From Rhizobium esperanzae (GTDB lineage Bacteria > Pseudomonadota > Alphaproteobacteria > Rhizobiales > Rhizobiaceae): DNA of 64,000 nucleotides. The stretch spans positions 117,482 to 181,481 of the forward strand of contig NZ_JACIFY010000014.1 of the NCBI RefSeq assembly GCF_014197615.1. The letters are read 5' to 3'. A model generated the notes under the pieces. That model was given only the letters and a program-made list of their open reading frames with translations, was not told the DNA's origin and ran no database searches. The translations under genes and the position numbers were made by a program. How positions within the stretch are numbered: position 1 is the stretch's first letter; the number at the start of each line of letters is the position of its first letter. Of this stretch, positions 1 through 7,690 are shown piece after piece.

Positions 1-369
1 CGAGAAAGGCAGCGTGATCGTGCCGAGGATGATGGCGATGACGACGGACCGGCCGATGAAACGGTAACGCGCCAGCGCCCAGCCCGCCATCGAGGTCAGC
101 AGTACCGACAGGAAAGTATAGATGAGCGCGACGCCGACGGAGATCGTCATTGCGCCGATGAAATCGGTATCGGCCTGCAGGTTCTTGAAATTCGCGACGA
201 AGTTGGTCGACGGCCAGAGCACGATGTCGGGGCTGAAGATGCCGTTGTCGGGCATCGTGGAGAAGACGAACATCATCCACAGCGGAAACAGCCAGATCAG
301 CGCAAGCGGAGCGAGCACGGCGTGCAGGGCTATCTGGCGCATGAGGAGGGATTGCGATTTGGATTTCAT
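1..369 (-). CDS. Carbohydrate ABC transporter permease, MalG type (3' end outside window)
   Basis: This is the second inner-membrane permease of a sugar ABC importer, and its C-terminal part lies beyond the left edge. The visible 123 residues start with a short basic N-terminus, a first membrane segment around residues 13-35, a periplasmic stretch with a PDNG motif, and a second hydrophobic segment around residues 75-95. The pattern followed by WALARYRF is typical of MalG/UgpE-like permeases. Its ATG (369-367) overlaps the TGA of the upstream permease gene (368-366) as ATGA, which suggests translational coupling. The binding protein is encoded upstream on the same strand; no ATPase for this importer is visible, so it is probably outside the window. 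The substrate cannot be read from the sequence. Confidence 0.88.
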   Translation of the reverse strand, partial: MKSKSQSLLMRQIALHAVLAPLALIWLFPLWMMFVFSTMPDNGIFSPDIVLWPSTNFVANFKNLQADTDFIGAMTISVGVALIYTFLSVLLTSMAGWALARYRFIGRSVVIAIILGTITLPFS

Positions 370-1226
370 TTTGGATCCCTCCCGACCCAGAGATTGAGAA
401 GCGAGATGACCACGGCAATGGCCGCCATCGTATAGGCGATCGCCGAGGCATAGCCGAAGTTCAGAGAGGTGAAGCCCTGGCGGTAGAGGAAGAGGCCGAG
501 CGTTTCGGTGCCGCCGCCCGGACCGCCGCGATTGGTGATGAGGAAGGGCTCGGTGAAGAGCTGCATGGTGCCGATCACCGACAGCACGACGCAGAAGAGG
601 ATGATCGGTTTCAGAAGCGGCAGGGTGATATGAAAGAACTGCTGCACCTTGCTCACCCGGTCGAGTGTCGCGGCCTCGTAGACGTCCTCGGGGATCGACT
701 GCAGGCCGGCAAGGATGATGATGGCGTTATAGCCGGCCCAGCGCCATGTGACGGCGAGGATGATCAGCGCCATGGCGGCATTGGCATTGTCAAACCAGGA
801 AACAGGGCTGAGGCCGACGGCGGAGATCAGCTTGTTGATGATGCCGAAATCGAGGCTGAACATCAGCCGGAACACGGCGGCATAGGCGACCTCGCCGACG
901 ACGACGGGCGCAAAGAAGGCGAAGCGGAAAAGCGGGCGCGCTTTCAGGAGCGGCGAATTGAGCAGCACCGCCATGACGGTCGCAAGCGCGATCATGACGG
1001 GCACCTGGATCACCAGAATGATCAGCGTGTTATAAAGGGCGTTATAGAATGCCGGGTCGTAGAAGAGCCGGCCCCAATTCGCCTGGAAACTGTATTTCCA
1101 CGGATTGATGCGGGTGTTCTGAAAGGAAATCAGGAATGAATCGATGATCGGCCAGACCCAGAAGGCGGCAAAGACCAGCAGATAAGGGGCGAGGAACGCA
1201 TAGGCGCTCCGGGTTCTGAACGGCAT
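366..1226 (-). CDS. Carbohydrate ABC transporter permease, MalF type
   Basis: This is the first inner-membrane permease of the sugar importer, 286 residues with about six membrane segments. The N-terminus (SAYAFLAPYLLVFAAFWVWP) is the usual first helix of MalF/UgpA-type permeases. The cytoplasmic EAA loop is visible as EDVYEAATLDRVSKVQQFFHI near residues 180-200, where the ATPase would dock. A near-C-terminal GGPGGGTETLG motif is also typical. A GGAG-type ribosome binding site precedes the ATG. It lies between the binding-protein gene, from which a hairpin separates it, and the second permease, which it overlaps by 4 bp, so the three genes form one operon. The neighbouring AraC regulator and sugar dehydrogenases suggest a sugar or polyol substrate (inference). 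Confidence 0.92.
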   Translation of the reverse strand: MPFRTRSAYAFLAPYLLVFAAFWVWPIIDSFLISFQNTRINPWKYSFQANWGRLFYDPAFYNALYNTLIILVIQVPVMIALATVMAVLLNSPLLKARPLFRFAFFAPVVVGEVAYAAVFRLMFSLDFGIINKLISAVGLSPVSWFDNANAAMALIILAVTWRWAGYNAIIILAGLQSIPEDVYEAATLDRVSKVQQFFHITLPLLKPIILFCVVLSVIGTMQLFTEPFLITNRGGPGGGTETLGLFLYRQGFTSLNFGYASAIAYTMAAIAVVISLLNLWVGRDPK

Positions 1227-1254
1227 CGGGCCTTCTCCTCACAATGAACGGAAA

Positions 1255-1277
1255 GCCGGGCGCCCGAAGCGCCCGGC
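1255..1277 (-). terminator. Intercistronic stem-loop between binding protein and permease genes
   Basis: A perfect 9-bp stem (GCCGGGCGC / GCGCCCGGC) with a 5-nt loop lies just after the binding-protein stop codon and before the first permease. Only TTT follows it on the minus strand. Such hairpins commonly act as partial terminators or 3' mRNA stabilisers, giving more binding protein than permease. That function is inferred. Confidence 0.6.
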
Positions 1278-1285
1278 ATCGTCAT

Positions 1286-2560
1286 TCATTGCGCGACCGG
1301 GAGGCCGGTCGCCGAAGCGATCTGCTTGGCGGCGTCGTCGAGAGCAGCCTTCGCGTCGGGATAGCCGCCGGCGAAGAACTTGGTCTGCGTTGCCTTGAAG
1401 ATGGCTTCGGCATCGCTCTGGAAGGCGGTGCCGCGGCTCGGCACGATCTTCGGCAGCGTCGCCAGGATATCGGCCCAGACCTTCTGGCCGCCCCAATAGG
1501 GCTGCGGCTCGTTGACGAAGGGATCCTTCTCTGCCGAAAGCAGCGACGGAACCAGGCCGAACTCCTTCAGCATGGTCACCTGACCCTCATTGGTGCCGAG
1601 GGCGTAGTTGACGAATTTCCAGGCAGCTTCCTTGTTGGCGGAGGTTGCGGAAATGGCGAGCGACGAACCGCCGAGATTGGCCGCATGCGGGCCATCGGCC
1701 GTCAGGCTCGGCATCTTGTAGACGCCCCACTTGCCCTTGAGATCGGGTGAGGTCGAGCGCACGGTGCCCTCATACCAGCCGCCATAGAGCTGGCTCGCCG
1801 CCTTGCCGGCGGTATTGGCCTGGATTTTTTCGTCCCAGTTGGCCGCCGTCAGCGTGCCGGCATCCTTCATCTCCTTCACCTTTTGCAGCGAGGCGACGCA
1901 GGCCGGCTGGTTGATGGTGATGTTCTGGCCGTCGGTCGAGAAATAGCCGCAGCCCTGCTCGTTGGCGATCATGCGGAACCATTCGCTGTCGCCGTTGAAG
2001 TCTGCCTGGGCCATGACGGTGCCGGGATTAGCGGCGGAAATCTTCTTGCCGGCGGCAATGAAATCGTCCCAGGTGCTGATCGTGCTCGGATCGACACCGG
2101 CCTTTTCGTAGAGGTCGCGGCGGTAGAAGACGGCGACAGGACCGGAATCCCACGGCATGGCATAGGCGACGTCGCCGACCTCAAGCTCGGTGCGCTTGAA
2201 GTCGGGGAATTTTGCCTGGATATCGGCGGTGTAGCCGAGCTCCTTCAGATTGGCGAAGCAATCCGGGAAGCGGCTCCAGAAGATTTCAGCTTCGAAATTC
2301 TCGATGCTGACGATATCGGGCAGGCCGTCGCCGCCGGCAGCGCAGGCGGCAAGCGTCTTGTCGAAGACCTGGCTGTTTCCAAGATCCTCGACGGTCACCT
2401 TGATATCGGGAAACTGTTTGTTGAAGCCTGGAAGCGTGGACTTTAACGCCGATGCGGCGACGTTCCAGCTCCAGATGGTCAGATTGGCCGACTCAGCGAA
2501 GGCGGAGCCGGAAGCAAGCAGTGCGACAGCTGCGGTCGCAGCGAGAAGTTTGAAGCGCAT
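1286..2560 (-). CDS. Sugar ABC transporter substrate-binding protein (family 1)
   Basis: This is the periplasmic ligand-binding component of the importer whose permeases follow downstream. The 424-residue length and mature start (ANLTIWSWN) are typical of the MalE/UgpB class. Residues 1-22 form a Sec signal peptide (basic MRFK, hydrophobic core, cleavage after SAFA). Internal features of the family include a PWDSGPVAVFYRRDLYEKAG stretch in the hinge region and a GGSSLAIS segment followed by AAWKFVNYA. It is transcribed away from the divergent AraC regulator, with 86 bp between them, so that regulator probably controls it. A stem-loop follows the gene. The substrate is unknown. Confidence 0.93.
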   Translation of the reverse strand: MRFKLLAATAAVALLASGSAFAESANLTIWSWNVAASALKSTLPGFNKQFPDIKVTVEDLGNSQVFDKTLAACAAGGDGLPDIVSIENFEAEIFWSRFPDCFANLKELGYTADIQAKFPDFKRTELEVGDVAYAMPWDSGPVAVFYRRDLYEKAGVDPSTISTWDDFIAAGKKISAANPGTVMAQADFNGDSEWFRMIANEQGCGYFSTDGQNITINQPACVASLQKVKEMKDAGTLTAANWDEKIQANTAGKAASQLYGGWYEGTVRSTSPDLKGKWGVYKMPSLTADGPHAANLGGSSLAISATSANKEAAWKFVNYALGTNEGQVTMLKEFGLVPSLLSAEKDPFVNEPQPYWGGQKVWADILATLPKIVPSRGTAFQSDAEAIFKATQTKFFAGGYPDAKAALDDAAKQIASATGLPVAQ

Positions 2561-2646
2561 TGAAAATCCTCCCTTTTCAATTGCCGATCTTTCACGAACG
2601 CGGTTACACTATCCGCAAGGGAGCGGCTGTCTCCTAAAAAGGGAAT

Positions 2647-3567
2647 ATGGATTTGGCGGAAAGTAAGGTCGGTACGCGTGCAATCTATCAGCCCGGCGCA
2701 AGCAGCATTGAGGGCTCGCCAACAACGCTGCAGATGTTCCACGCCCATCCGCCTATCATGGTCATGCCGCACTGGCATGCGCAGGTCGAAGTCAACTACG
2801 TGATGCGCGGCAGCGTGCATTACCGCATGAGCGATCACGAATTCCGGTTGAACGCCGGGGAAATGTGCCTCTTCTGGGGTGGGCAGCCACATCAGATGGA
2901 CGAATCCTCGGATGATTCGCTCTATGCCGGCGCGCATCTGCCGCTCGTCTATTTCTTCCGGCTGCGCCTGCCGGTCAGCATTTCCAGCCGGCTAATGAAG
3001 GGCGAGACGCTGCTGACATCGGCAACGGATGCCGCCGACAACGAGAACTTCACCCGCTGGTTCCGCTACGTCAACTCGGGCGATTCCGCCAAGGCCCAGC
3101 ATGCTGTCGACGAACTGCTGCTGCGCATCGAGCGCATCGCGCTCGAACCCTATTCGATAATGACATCGAAGGCGGTCGCCAGTCTGGAAGGCGATCAGCC
3201 GCATCCGAATTCCTCGCGCAGCGTCGCGCGCATGTGCGATTTCATCGCCGCCAATTTTCTGCAGGACATCGATTCGGTCGATATCGCCCGCGCCGCCGAC
3301 CTGCATCCGAAATATGCGATGAACCTGTTCAAGCGCTCGACCGGCATGACGCTCAGCAAATATGTGACGCTGCTCAGGCTGTCGCGGGCCCAGGCGATGC
3401 TGATGAGCGAGGGCGCCAACGTGCTGCAGGTGGCGATGGACAGTGGCTTCGGCTCGATCAGCGCCTTCAACAAATCCTTCCGGCATATCGCCGGCATGTC
3501 GCCATCGGACTTCCGCCGCGATATCCGTCTCGTGACGACGATCCCCGCCGGCGCCTTCCGCAATTAG
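2647..3567 (+). CDS. AraC family transcriptional regulator with N-terminal cupin sensor
   Basis: This is a 306-residue DNA-binding regulator. The N-terminal half has a cupin-like sugar-sensing fold (HWHAQVEVNYVMRGSVHYRM, then LNAGEMCLFWGGQPHQ). The C-terminal 100 residues carry two helix-turn-helix motifs: DSVDIARAADLHPKYAMNLFKRSTG and VLQVAMDSGFGSISAFNKSFR, the latter followed by the family signature GMSPSDFRR. An AAGGGA ribosome binding site lies very close to the ATG. The gene is divergent from the sugar importer operon and convergent with the dehydrogenase operon. It most likely activates the importer, and perhaps the dehydrogenases, in response to the imported sugar (inference). Confidence 0.92.
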   Translation: MDLAESKVGTRAIYQPGASSIEGSPTTLQMFHAHPPIMVMPHWHAQVEVNYVMRGSVHYRMSDHEFRLNAGEMCLFWGGQPHQMDESSDDSLYAGAHLPLVYFFRLRLPVSISSRLMKGETLLTSATDAADNENFTRWFRYVNSGDSAKAQHAVDELLLRIERIALEPYSIMTSKAVASLEGDQPHPNSSRSVARMCDFIAANFLQDIDSVDIARAADLHPKYAMNLFKRSTGMTLSKYVTLLRLSRAQAMLMSEGANVLQVAMDSGFGSISAFNKSFRHIAGMSPSDFRRDIRLVTTIPAGAFRN

Positions 3568-3583
3568 CTCCGGATTGTTCGCT

Positions 3584-3979
3584 TTACCGTTTTTCCGCGA
3601 GCTCGATCTGAATGCCGTCGGGATCGCGCAGGAAGGCGACCTTGTGCAGTACCTCAGCATTGATCGCCAGGCGCGGCCGCTCCTTGATCTCGACGCCGGC
3701 CTTTTCCAGCCGGGCAAAGGTCTCGTCGACACTGTCGAACAGGAAGGTCAGATGGCGCAGGCCGGCCGTACTCTCCGGCACATCGACCGCCCTTGCCGCG
3801 CCGCCCGCCGGTGCGACGATTTCGAGCATGCCGCCGCCGGCATCGAGAAAGGCGATCTCTCCGCCATCGGCCATGACCTTGCGCAGATGCAGGCGAAGCC
3901 CGAGCAGGCCGCAATAGAAAGCGACCGTGCGATCCATGTCGCTCACCGTCATGCCGACATGCTCGAAGGATTTCAGCAT
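3584..3979 (-). CDS. VOC superfamily protein (glyoxalase/bleomycin-resistance fold)
   Basis: This 131-residue protein has the paired beta-alpha-beta-beta-beta modules of the vicinal oxygen chelate superfamily. The first module begins with FEHVGMTVSDMDRTVAFY, in which the His is a usual metal ligand, and has E near LEIVAP. The second contains LRHLTFLFDSVDETFARLEKAG and ends DPDGIQIELAE, with His and Glu in ligand positions. It is therefore probably a metal-dependent lyase, epimerase or dioxygenase-like enzyme. It is the last gene of a three-gene operon with two Gfo/Idh/MocA dehydrogenases (gap 17 bp), so a role in isomerising or cleaving an oxidised sugar is plausible but unproven. Confidence 0.85.
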   Translation of the reverse strand: MLKSFEHVGMTVSDMDRTVAFYCGLLGLRLHLRKVMADGGEIAFLDAGGGMLEIVAPAGGAARAVDVPESTAGLRHLTFLFDSVDETFARLEKAGVEIKERPRLAINAEVLHKVAFLRDPDGIQIELAEKR

Positions 3980-3996
3980 GGAGTGCCCTCCCCTGC

Positions 3997-5091
3997 TCAG
4001 GCGCTGGTCGTGTGCCGTTCTTCTTGCGGAAGCCAGGAGCGGTAGAGCGGATGATCGGCAGCGATCGGCATCGGCGTCGGCCGGCCGGTGCGTTGGGAGA
4101 AATAAGCTGCTGTCACCAGTTCCAGCGAATTGCGGGCATCCTGCAGCGTCACCGGCGGCTCCTTGTCCTCGACGATCGCTTTATGAAAAAGCTCGAACTG
4201 GCGGGTATAACCGTCTTCGCCGGGCACATAGGCGGCGAGCGCGGCGTCGATTTTCGCCTGATGCTCCTCCGTTCCCGCGGTGAAGACCCAGGGATCGCGG
4301 CCCATCGTATAGGGTTCGAGGATGCTTTCGGCGACGAGATCGCTGAAGCAGAAGCGCAGCCGTGAGATCTCCTTGCGCGAGCCGAGCGTCATCGACAGCG
4401 TCGCCAGCGAGCCGTTCTGCATCTTCACCGAAAGGGCCGCCGTATCCTCGACCTCAATCGGATTGACCAGCGTCGCGCCATAGGAAAACACCTCGGCGCA
4501 GGGACCGTGCACATAATTCAGCATGTCATGAGCGTGGATGGCGTGGCCGAGGAGGCCGCCGCCGAGCTCGGTCGCCCATTTGCCGCGCCACGGCACGGCG
4601 TAATAATCCGGACCCCGCCACCAATGCGTCTCGATCGTCGTCAGGAACGGCTTGCCGGCGAGGCCCTGCTCGATCAGCAGCTTGAGCTTCTGCAGGCCGG
4701 AGCCGTAACGATACTGGAAGATCGGCATCAGCTTGCGGCCGGGGAAACGGGCGAGGATGCGGCCCATTTCGTCGACCTCGGCGATCGAGCCAAAGAGCGG
4801 CTTTTCGCAGATCACATGTTTACCGGATTCAATGCCCTTGCGGCAGAGTTCGAAATGCGAGCTCGGCGGCGTCGAAATGTCGATGATGTCGAGATCGTCG
4901 CGGGCAAAAAGCGAATCGGTATCCTGGGTATATTCGGCGATGCCATATTCCTCGCACAGCGCCCTGCCGCGCTCCTCGTCGAGCGAGCAGAGCACGGGAA
5001 CCTCGAAGAGATCCTTGTTCCAGCCGAAGCCGGCCAGATGCCGCGCGGCAATGCCTGCGCCGATGACGCCGACGCGCAATTTTCTCGTCAT
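3997..5091 (-). CDS. Gfo/Idh/MocA family NAD(P)-dependent oxidoreductase
   Basis: This is a 364-residue sugar or inositol-type dehydrogenase. The N-terminal Rossmann fold has the dinucleotide motif VGVIGAGIAARHLAG at residues 7-21, and the family catalytic motif HVICEKPLFG appears near residue 95. The C-terminal alpha/beta domain includes GGGLLGHAIHAHDML, whose histidines are typical of the active site. The start at 5091 leaves a 10-bp gap after the upstream dehydrogenase gene. It is the middle gene of the operon ending with the VOC protein. Two different members of the family in one operon suggest successive oxidation and reduction steps on one sugar (inference). Confidence 0.92.
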   Translation of the reverse strand: MTRKLRVGVIGAGIAARHLAGFGWNKDLFEVPVLCSLDEERGRALCEEYGIAEYTQDTDSLFARDDLDIIDISTPPSSHFELCRKGIESGKHVICEKPLFGSIAEVDEMGRILARFPGRKLMPIFQYRYGSGLQKLKLLIEQGLAGKPFLTTIETHWWRGPDYYAVPWRGKWATELGGGLLGHAIHAHDMLNYVHGPCAEVFSYGATLVNPIEVEDTAALSVKMQNGSLATLSMTLGSRKEISRLRFCFSDLVAESILEPYTMGRDPWVFTAGTEEHQAKIDAALAAYVPGEDGYTRQFELFHKAIVEDKEPPVTLQDARNSLELVTAAYFSQRTGRPTPMPIAADHPLYRSWLPQEERHTTSA

Positions 5092-5101
5092 GATATCCTC
5101 C

Positions 5102-6112
5102 TCAGCGAGCGCCGATGCGCGCGGCTTTCGCCTGTGCGTCGAGCGACAGACGGCAGACTTCGAAAACGTGATCCTGCGTCATCGCCGTCTGTGTGCGGTT
5201 TGCGACGTCGGCGGTGAAGGCATCGAAATAGTCGAGCTTTTCATCGCTGCAATCGATATGGGTCATTTCCTTGCCGTTGACGAGGAAGAGGTGATCCTTG
5301 CCCGGCCGGCCGGCGATATCGATATATTTGCGCAGCTCGATATAGCCCTCGGTGCCGAGGATGGTCAGGCGCCCGTCACCCCAGGTCGGCAGCGCCTCCG
5401 GGGTGAACCAGTCGACTCTGACATAACCCGCTGCCTTGTCGGAACGCAGAAGCACCTCGCCGAAGTCCTGAAAGGCAGGTTTGTCCGGCATGCCGAAATT
5501 GCCGATCGAGCTGGCGATGACCTCGCCTGAGGTCGAGCCGGTATAGAACAGGAACTGATCGACCTGGTGCGAGGCGATGTCGACGATGATGCCGCCGAAG
5601 GCTTCGGGATCGAAGAACCAGTCCGGCCGGGTCGGCAGCTGCAGCCGGTGCGGACCGACGCCGAGCGTCTGGATCACCTTGCCGATCGCGCCTTCCTTTA
5701 CCAGCTTGCCGGCTTTGACGGCGGAGCGCACGCAGTGACGCTCGGAAAAGCAGATAGAGAAGATCTTGCCGGTTTCGGCAACGGTGCGCCTGACCTCTTC
5801 GAGCTGGGCAAAGGTCGTCACGCCGGGCTTGTCGGTCATGACGTCCTTGCCCGCTTTCATCGCGCGGATGGCAAGTCCGGCGCGGTCACGCGGGATCGCG
5901 GAAATGCAGATGACGTCGATCGACGGATCGTCGAACAGTTTCTCCCGGTCGATCTGCGGGGCATCGGGATAGGTCTTCTCGAAGGCTTCCCGCAATGCCG
6001 GCACTGAGGTCTGCGGGCAATAGCCGACAAATTCGCCGCCCGAGGCAAGCAATCCCTTCACGTGATCGAACGTATGCCCATGGTCGATTCCGACGACGGC
6101 AAATCTCAACAT
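5102..6112 (-). CDS. Gfo/Idh/MocA family oxidoreductase
   Basis: This second dehydrogenase is 336 residues from the ATG at 6112. I chose that start because a GGGAGG ribosome binding site precedes it with proper spacing; a GTG 33 bp upstream in frame would place the site inside the gene. The Rossmann motif is unusual: the nucleotide loop reads VGIDHGHTFDH rather than GxGxxG. The catalytic loop reads MTDKPGVTT, the DKP variant of EKP. A C-terminal GGIIVDIASHQVDQFL segment provides the expected Asp and His residues. It heads the three-gene operon. Cofactor binding through the divergent loop is plausible for a subset of the family but should not be assumed. Confidence 0.9.
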   Translation of the reverse strand: MLRFAVVGIDHGHTFDHVKGLLASGGEFVGYCPQTSVPALREAFEKTYPDAPQIDREKLFDDPSIDVICISAIPRDRAGLAIRAMKAGKDVMTDKPGVTTFAQLEEVRRTVAETGKIFSICFSERHCVRSAVKAGKLVKEGAIGKVIQTLGVGPHRLQLPTRPDWFFDPEAFGGIIVDIASHQVDQFLFYTGSTSGEVIASSIGNFGMPDKPAFQDFGEVLLRSDKAAGYVRVDWFTPEALPTWGDGRLTILGTEGYIELRKYIDIAGRPGKDHLFLVNGKEMTHIDCSDEKLDYFDAFTADVANRTQTAMTQDHVFEVCRLSLDAQAKAARIGAR

Positions 6113-6471
6113 CGCTGCAATATCCTCCCGGGATTTTTTGAGCACCGGCTGGGGCCGGCATCCTCCATATCGGGCAAAACAGATAACGAAAGCTGGCGCC
6201 TGTCAAGGCGAGATCAGGGGTGAAATCGCCTAGATAGAAGATTAAGCATATGAAAAATAACGATTATTTTGTATCTAAATAGTTATTTTGCGGCTTTTCG
6301 TGATTGGGAAGGCGCCCTTCCCATCCAATCGGGCGAAAGTCTTTTTCCCCTGCGTATCTTGCTCCATCTCGATGAATGTGATCGATTTTGGCCGCCGCCG
6401 GGCTGGAGGGCGGCAACAATCTCGAAATTCTTTCAAGAGCGCTTTCCGCTTGCCTGTACCGGAGGATCACC
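6113..6471. promoter_or_regulatory. Divergent intergenic region with AT-rich inverted repeat (6254-6289)
   Basis: This 359-bp region separates the dehydrogenase operon (leftward) from the hydrolase gene (rightward) and holds no credible gene. Its centre (about 6235-6300) is strikingly AT-rich for this genome. It contains an inverted repeat with 8-bp arms AAAATAAC (6254-6261) and GTTATTTT (6282-6289), 20 bp apart. It probably carries both divergent promoters and an operator; the protein that binds is unknown. Confidence 0.5.
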
Positions 6472-7632
6472 ATGTCTCATCCCCTTCTCGATGCTGCCGC
6501 TTCGGGTGGACTTTTTGTCGGCCGCGTCTGGAATCCGGAAGTCGCCGGCCCTGGCATTGTGACCCTTCGCGACGGGATGCTCATCGACATCACCTCGCGC
6601 GAAGCGCCGACGCTGAGCGCCCTGCTCGAGAGAGAGGATGCTGCGGGCTTCGTCCGCGCGGCAGGCGGCAAGGCGATCGGCTCGCTCGACGAGATTGCCG
6701 CCAACAGCACCGGGACGCCGGATGCGGCGCGTCCTTTTCTGCTTGCTCCCGTCGACCTGCAGGCGGTCAAGGCCTGCGGCGTCACCTTCGCCCAGTCGAT
6801 GATCGAGCGGGTCATCGAAGAGAAGGCTGCCGGCAATCCCGATCGCGCCGCCGCAATCCGCGAGCGCGTCAGCACCCTGATCGGCGGCAGCCTCACCAAT
6901 CTCAAGGCCGGTTCGCCTGAAGCCGCCAAGGTCAAGCAGGCGCTGATCGACGAGGGCATGTGGTCGCAATATCTCGAAGTCGGCATTGGCCCCGATGCCG
7001 AGGTCTTCACCAAGGCGCCGGTGCTCTCCTCGGTCGGCTGGGGCGCGGATGTCGGCCTGCATCCGATCTCGACCTGGAACAATCCCGAGCCGGAAATCGT
7101 GCTCGCGGTCAACAGCCGCGGTGAGATCAAGGGGGCGACGCTCGGCAACGACGTCAATCTGCGCGACGTCGAAGGCCGCTCGGCGCTGCTGCTCGGCAAG
7201 GCCAAGGACAACAATGCCTCCTGCTCGATCGGCCCCTTCGTCCGCCTGTTCGATGCCGGCTACGGCCTGGATGACGTGCGCTGCGCCGAACTCGACCTGA
7301 AGGTGTCAGGGCAGGATGGCTTCGTGCTCAACGGCAAGAGCTCGATGTCGCAGATCAGCCGCGACCCGACCGATCTGGTGAAACAGACGGTGGGCGCCCA
7401 TCATCAGTACCCCGATGGTTTCATGCTGTTTCTCGGCACCCTGTTTGCGCCGACGCAGGATCGCGGCGCGCCGAAGCAGGGCTTCACGCACAAGATCGGC
7501 GATGTCGTCGAAATTTCCTCGGCCGGCCTCGGCGTGCTCGTCAACACCGTGCAGCTTTCCACCGAATGCCCACCCTGGACCTTCGGCATTTCGGCGTTGA
7601 TGCGCAATCTCGCAAAGCGTGGATTGCTGTAA
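6472..7632 (+). CDS. Fumarylacetoacetate hydrolase family protein
   Basis: This is a 386-residue enzyme of the FAH superfamily, longer than the common 280-residue type and similar in length to the forms found in sugar-acid pathways. The start at 6472 follows a GGAGG ribosome binding site. The metal-binding core is visible as NNPEPEIVLAVN (Glu-x-Glu) and GNDVNLRDVEGRSA near residues 200-235, and a GLGVLVNT segment near the C-terminus is typical. Family members hydrolyse or dehydrate 2-keto-3-deoxy acids or acylpyruvates. Placement beside a sugar importer and two sugar dehydrogenases, on the opposite side of a shared regulatory region, suggests sugar-acid breakdown (inference). The exact substrate is unknown. 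Confidence 0.88.
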   Translation: MSHPLLDAAASGGLFVGRVWNPEVAGPGIVTLRDGMLIDITSREAPTLSALLEREDAAGFVRAAGGKAIGSLDEIAANSTGTPDAARPFLLAPVDLQAVKACGVTFAQSMIERVIEEKAAGNPDRAAAIRERVSTLIGGSLTNLKAGSPEAAKVKQALIDEGMWSQYLEVGIGPDAEVFTKAPVLSSVGWGADVGLHPISTWNNPEPEIVLAVNSRGEIKGATLGNDVNLRDVEGRSALLLGKAKDNNASCSIGPFVRLFDAGYGLDDVRCAELDLKVSGQDGFVLNGKSSMSQISRDPTDLVKQTVGAHHQYPDGFMLFLGTLFAPTQDRGAPKQGFTHKIGDVVEISSAGLGVLVNTVQLSTECPPWTFGISALMRNLAKRGLL

Positions 7633-7690
7633 GCGAATTCAGCAAAAGCGCGCGGCGGATCGGCGCCCGGAATTGCGCAAATGCGATAAA

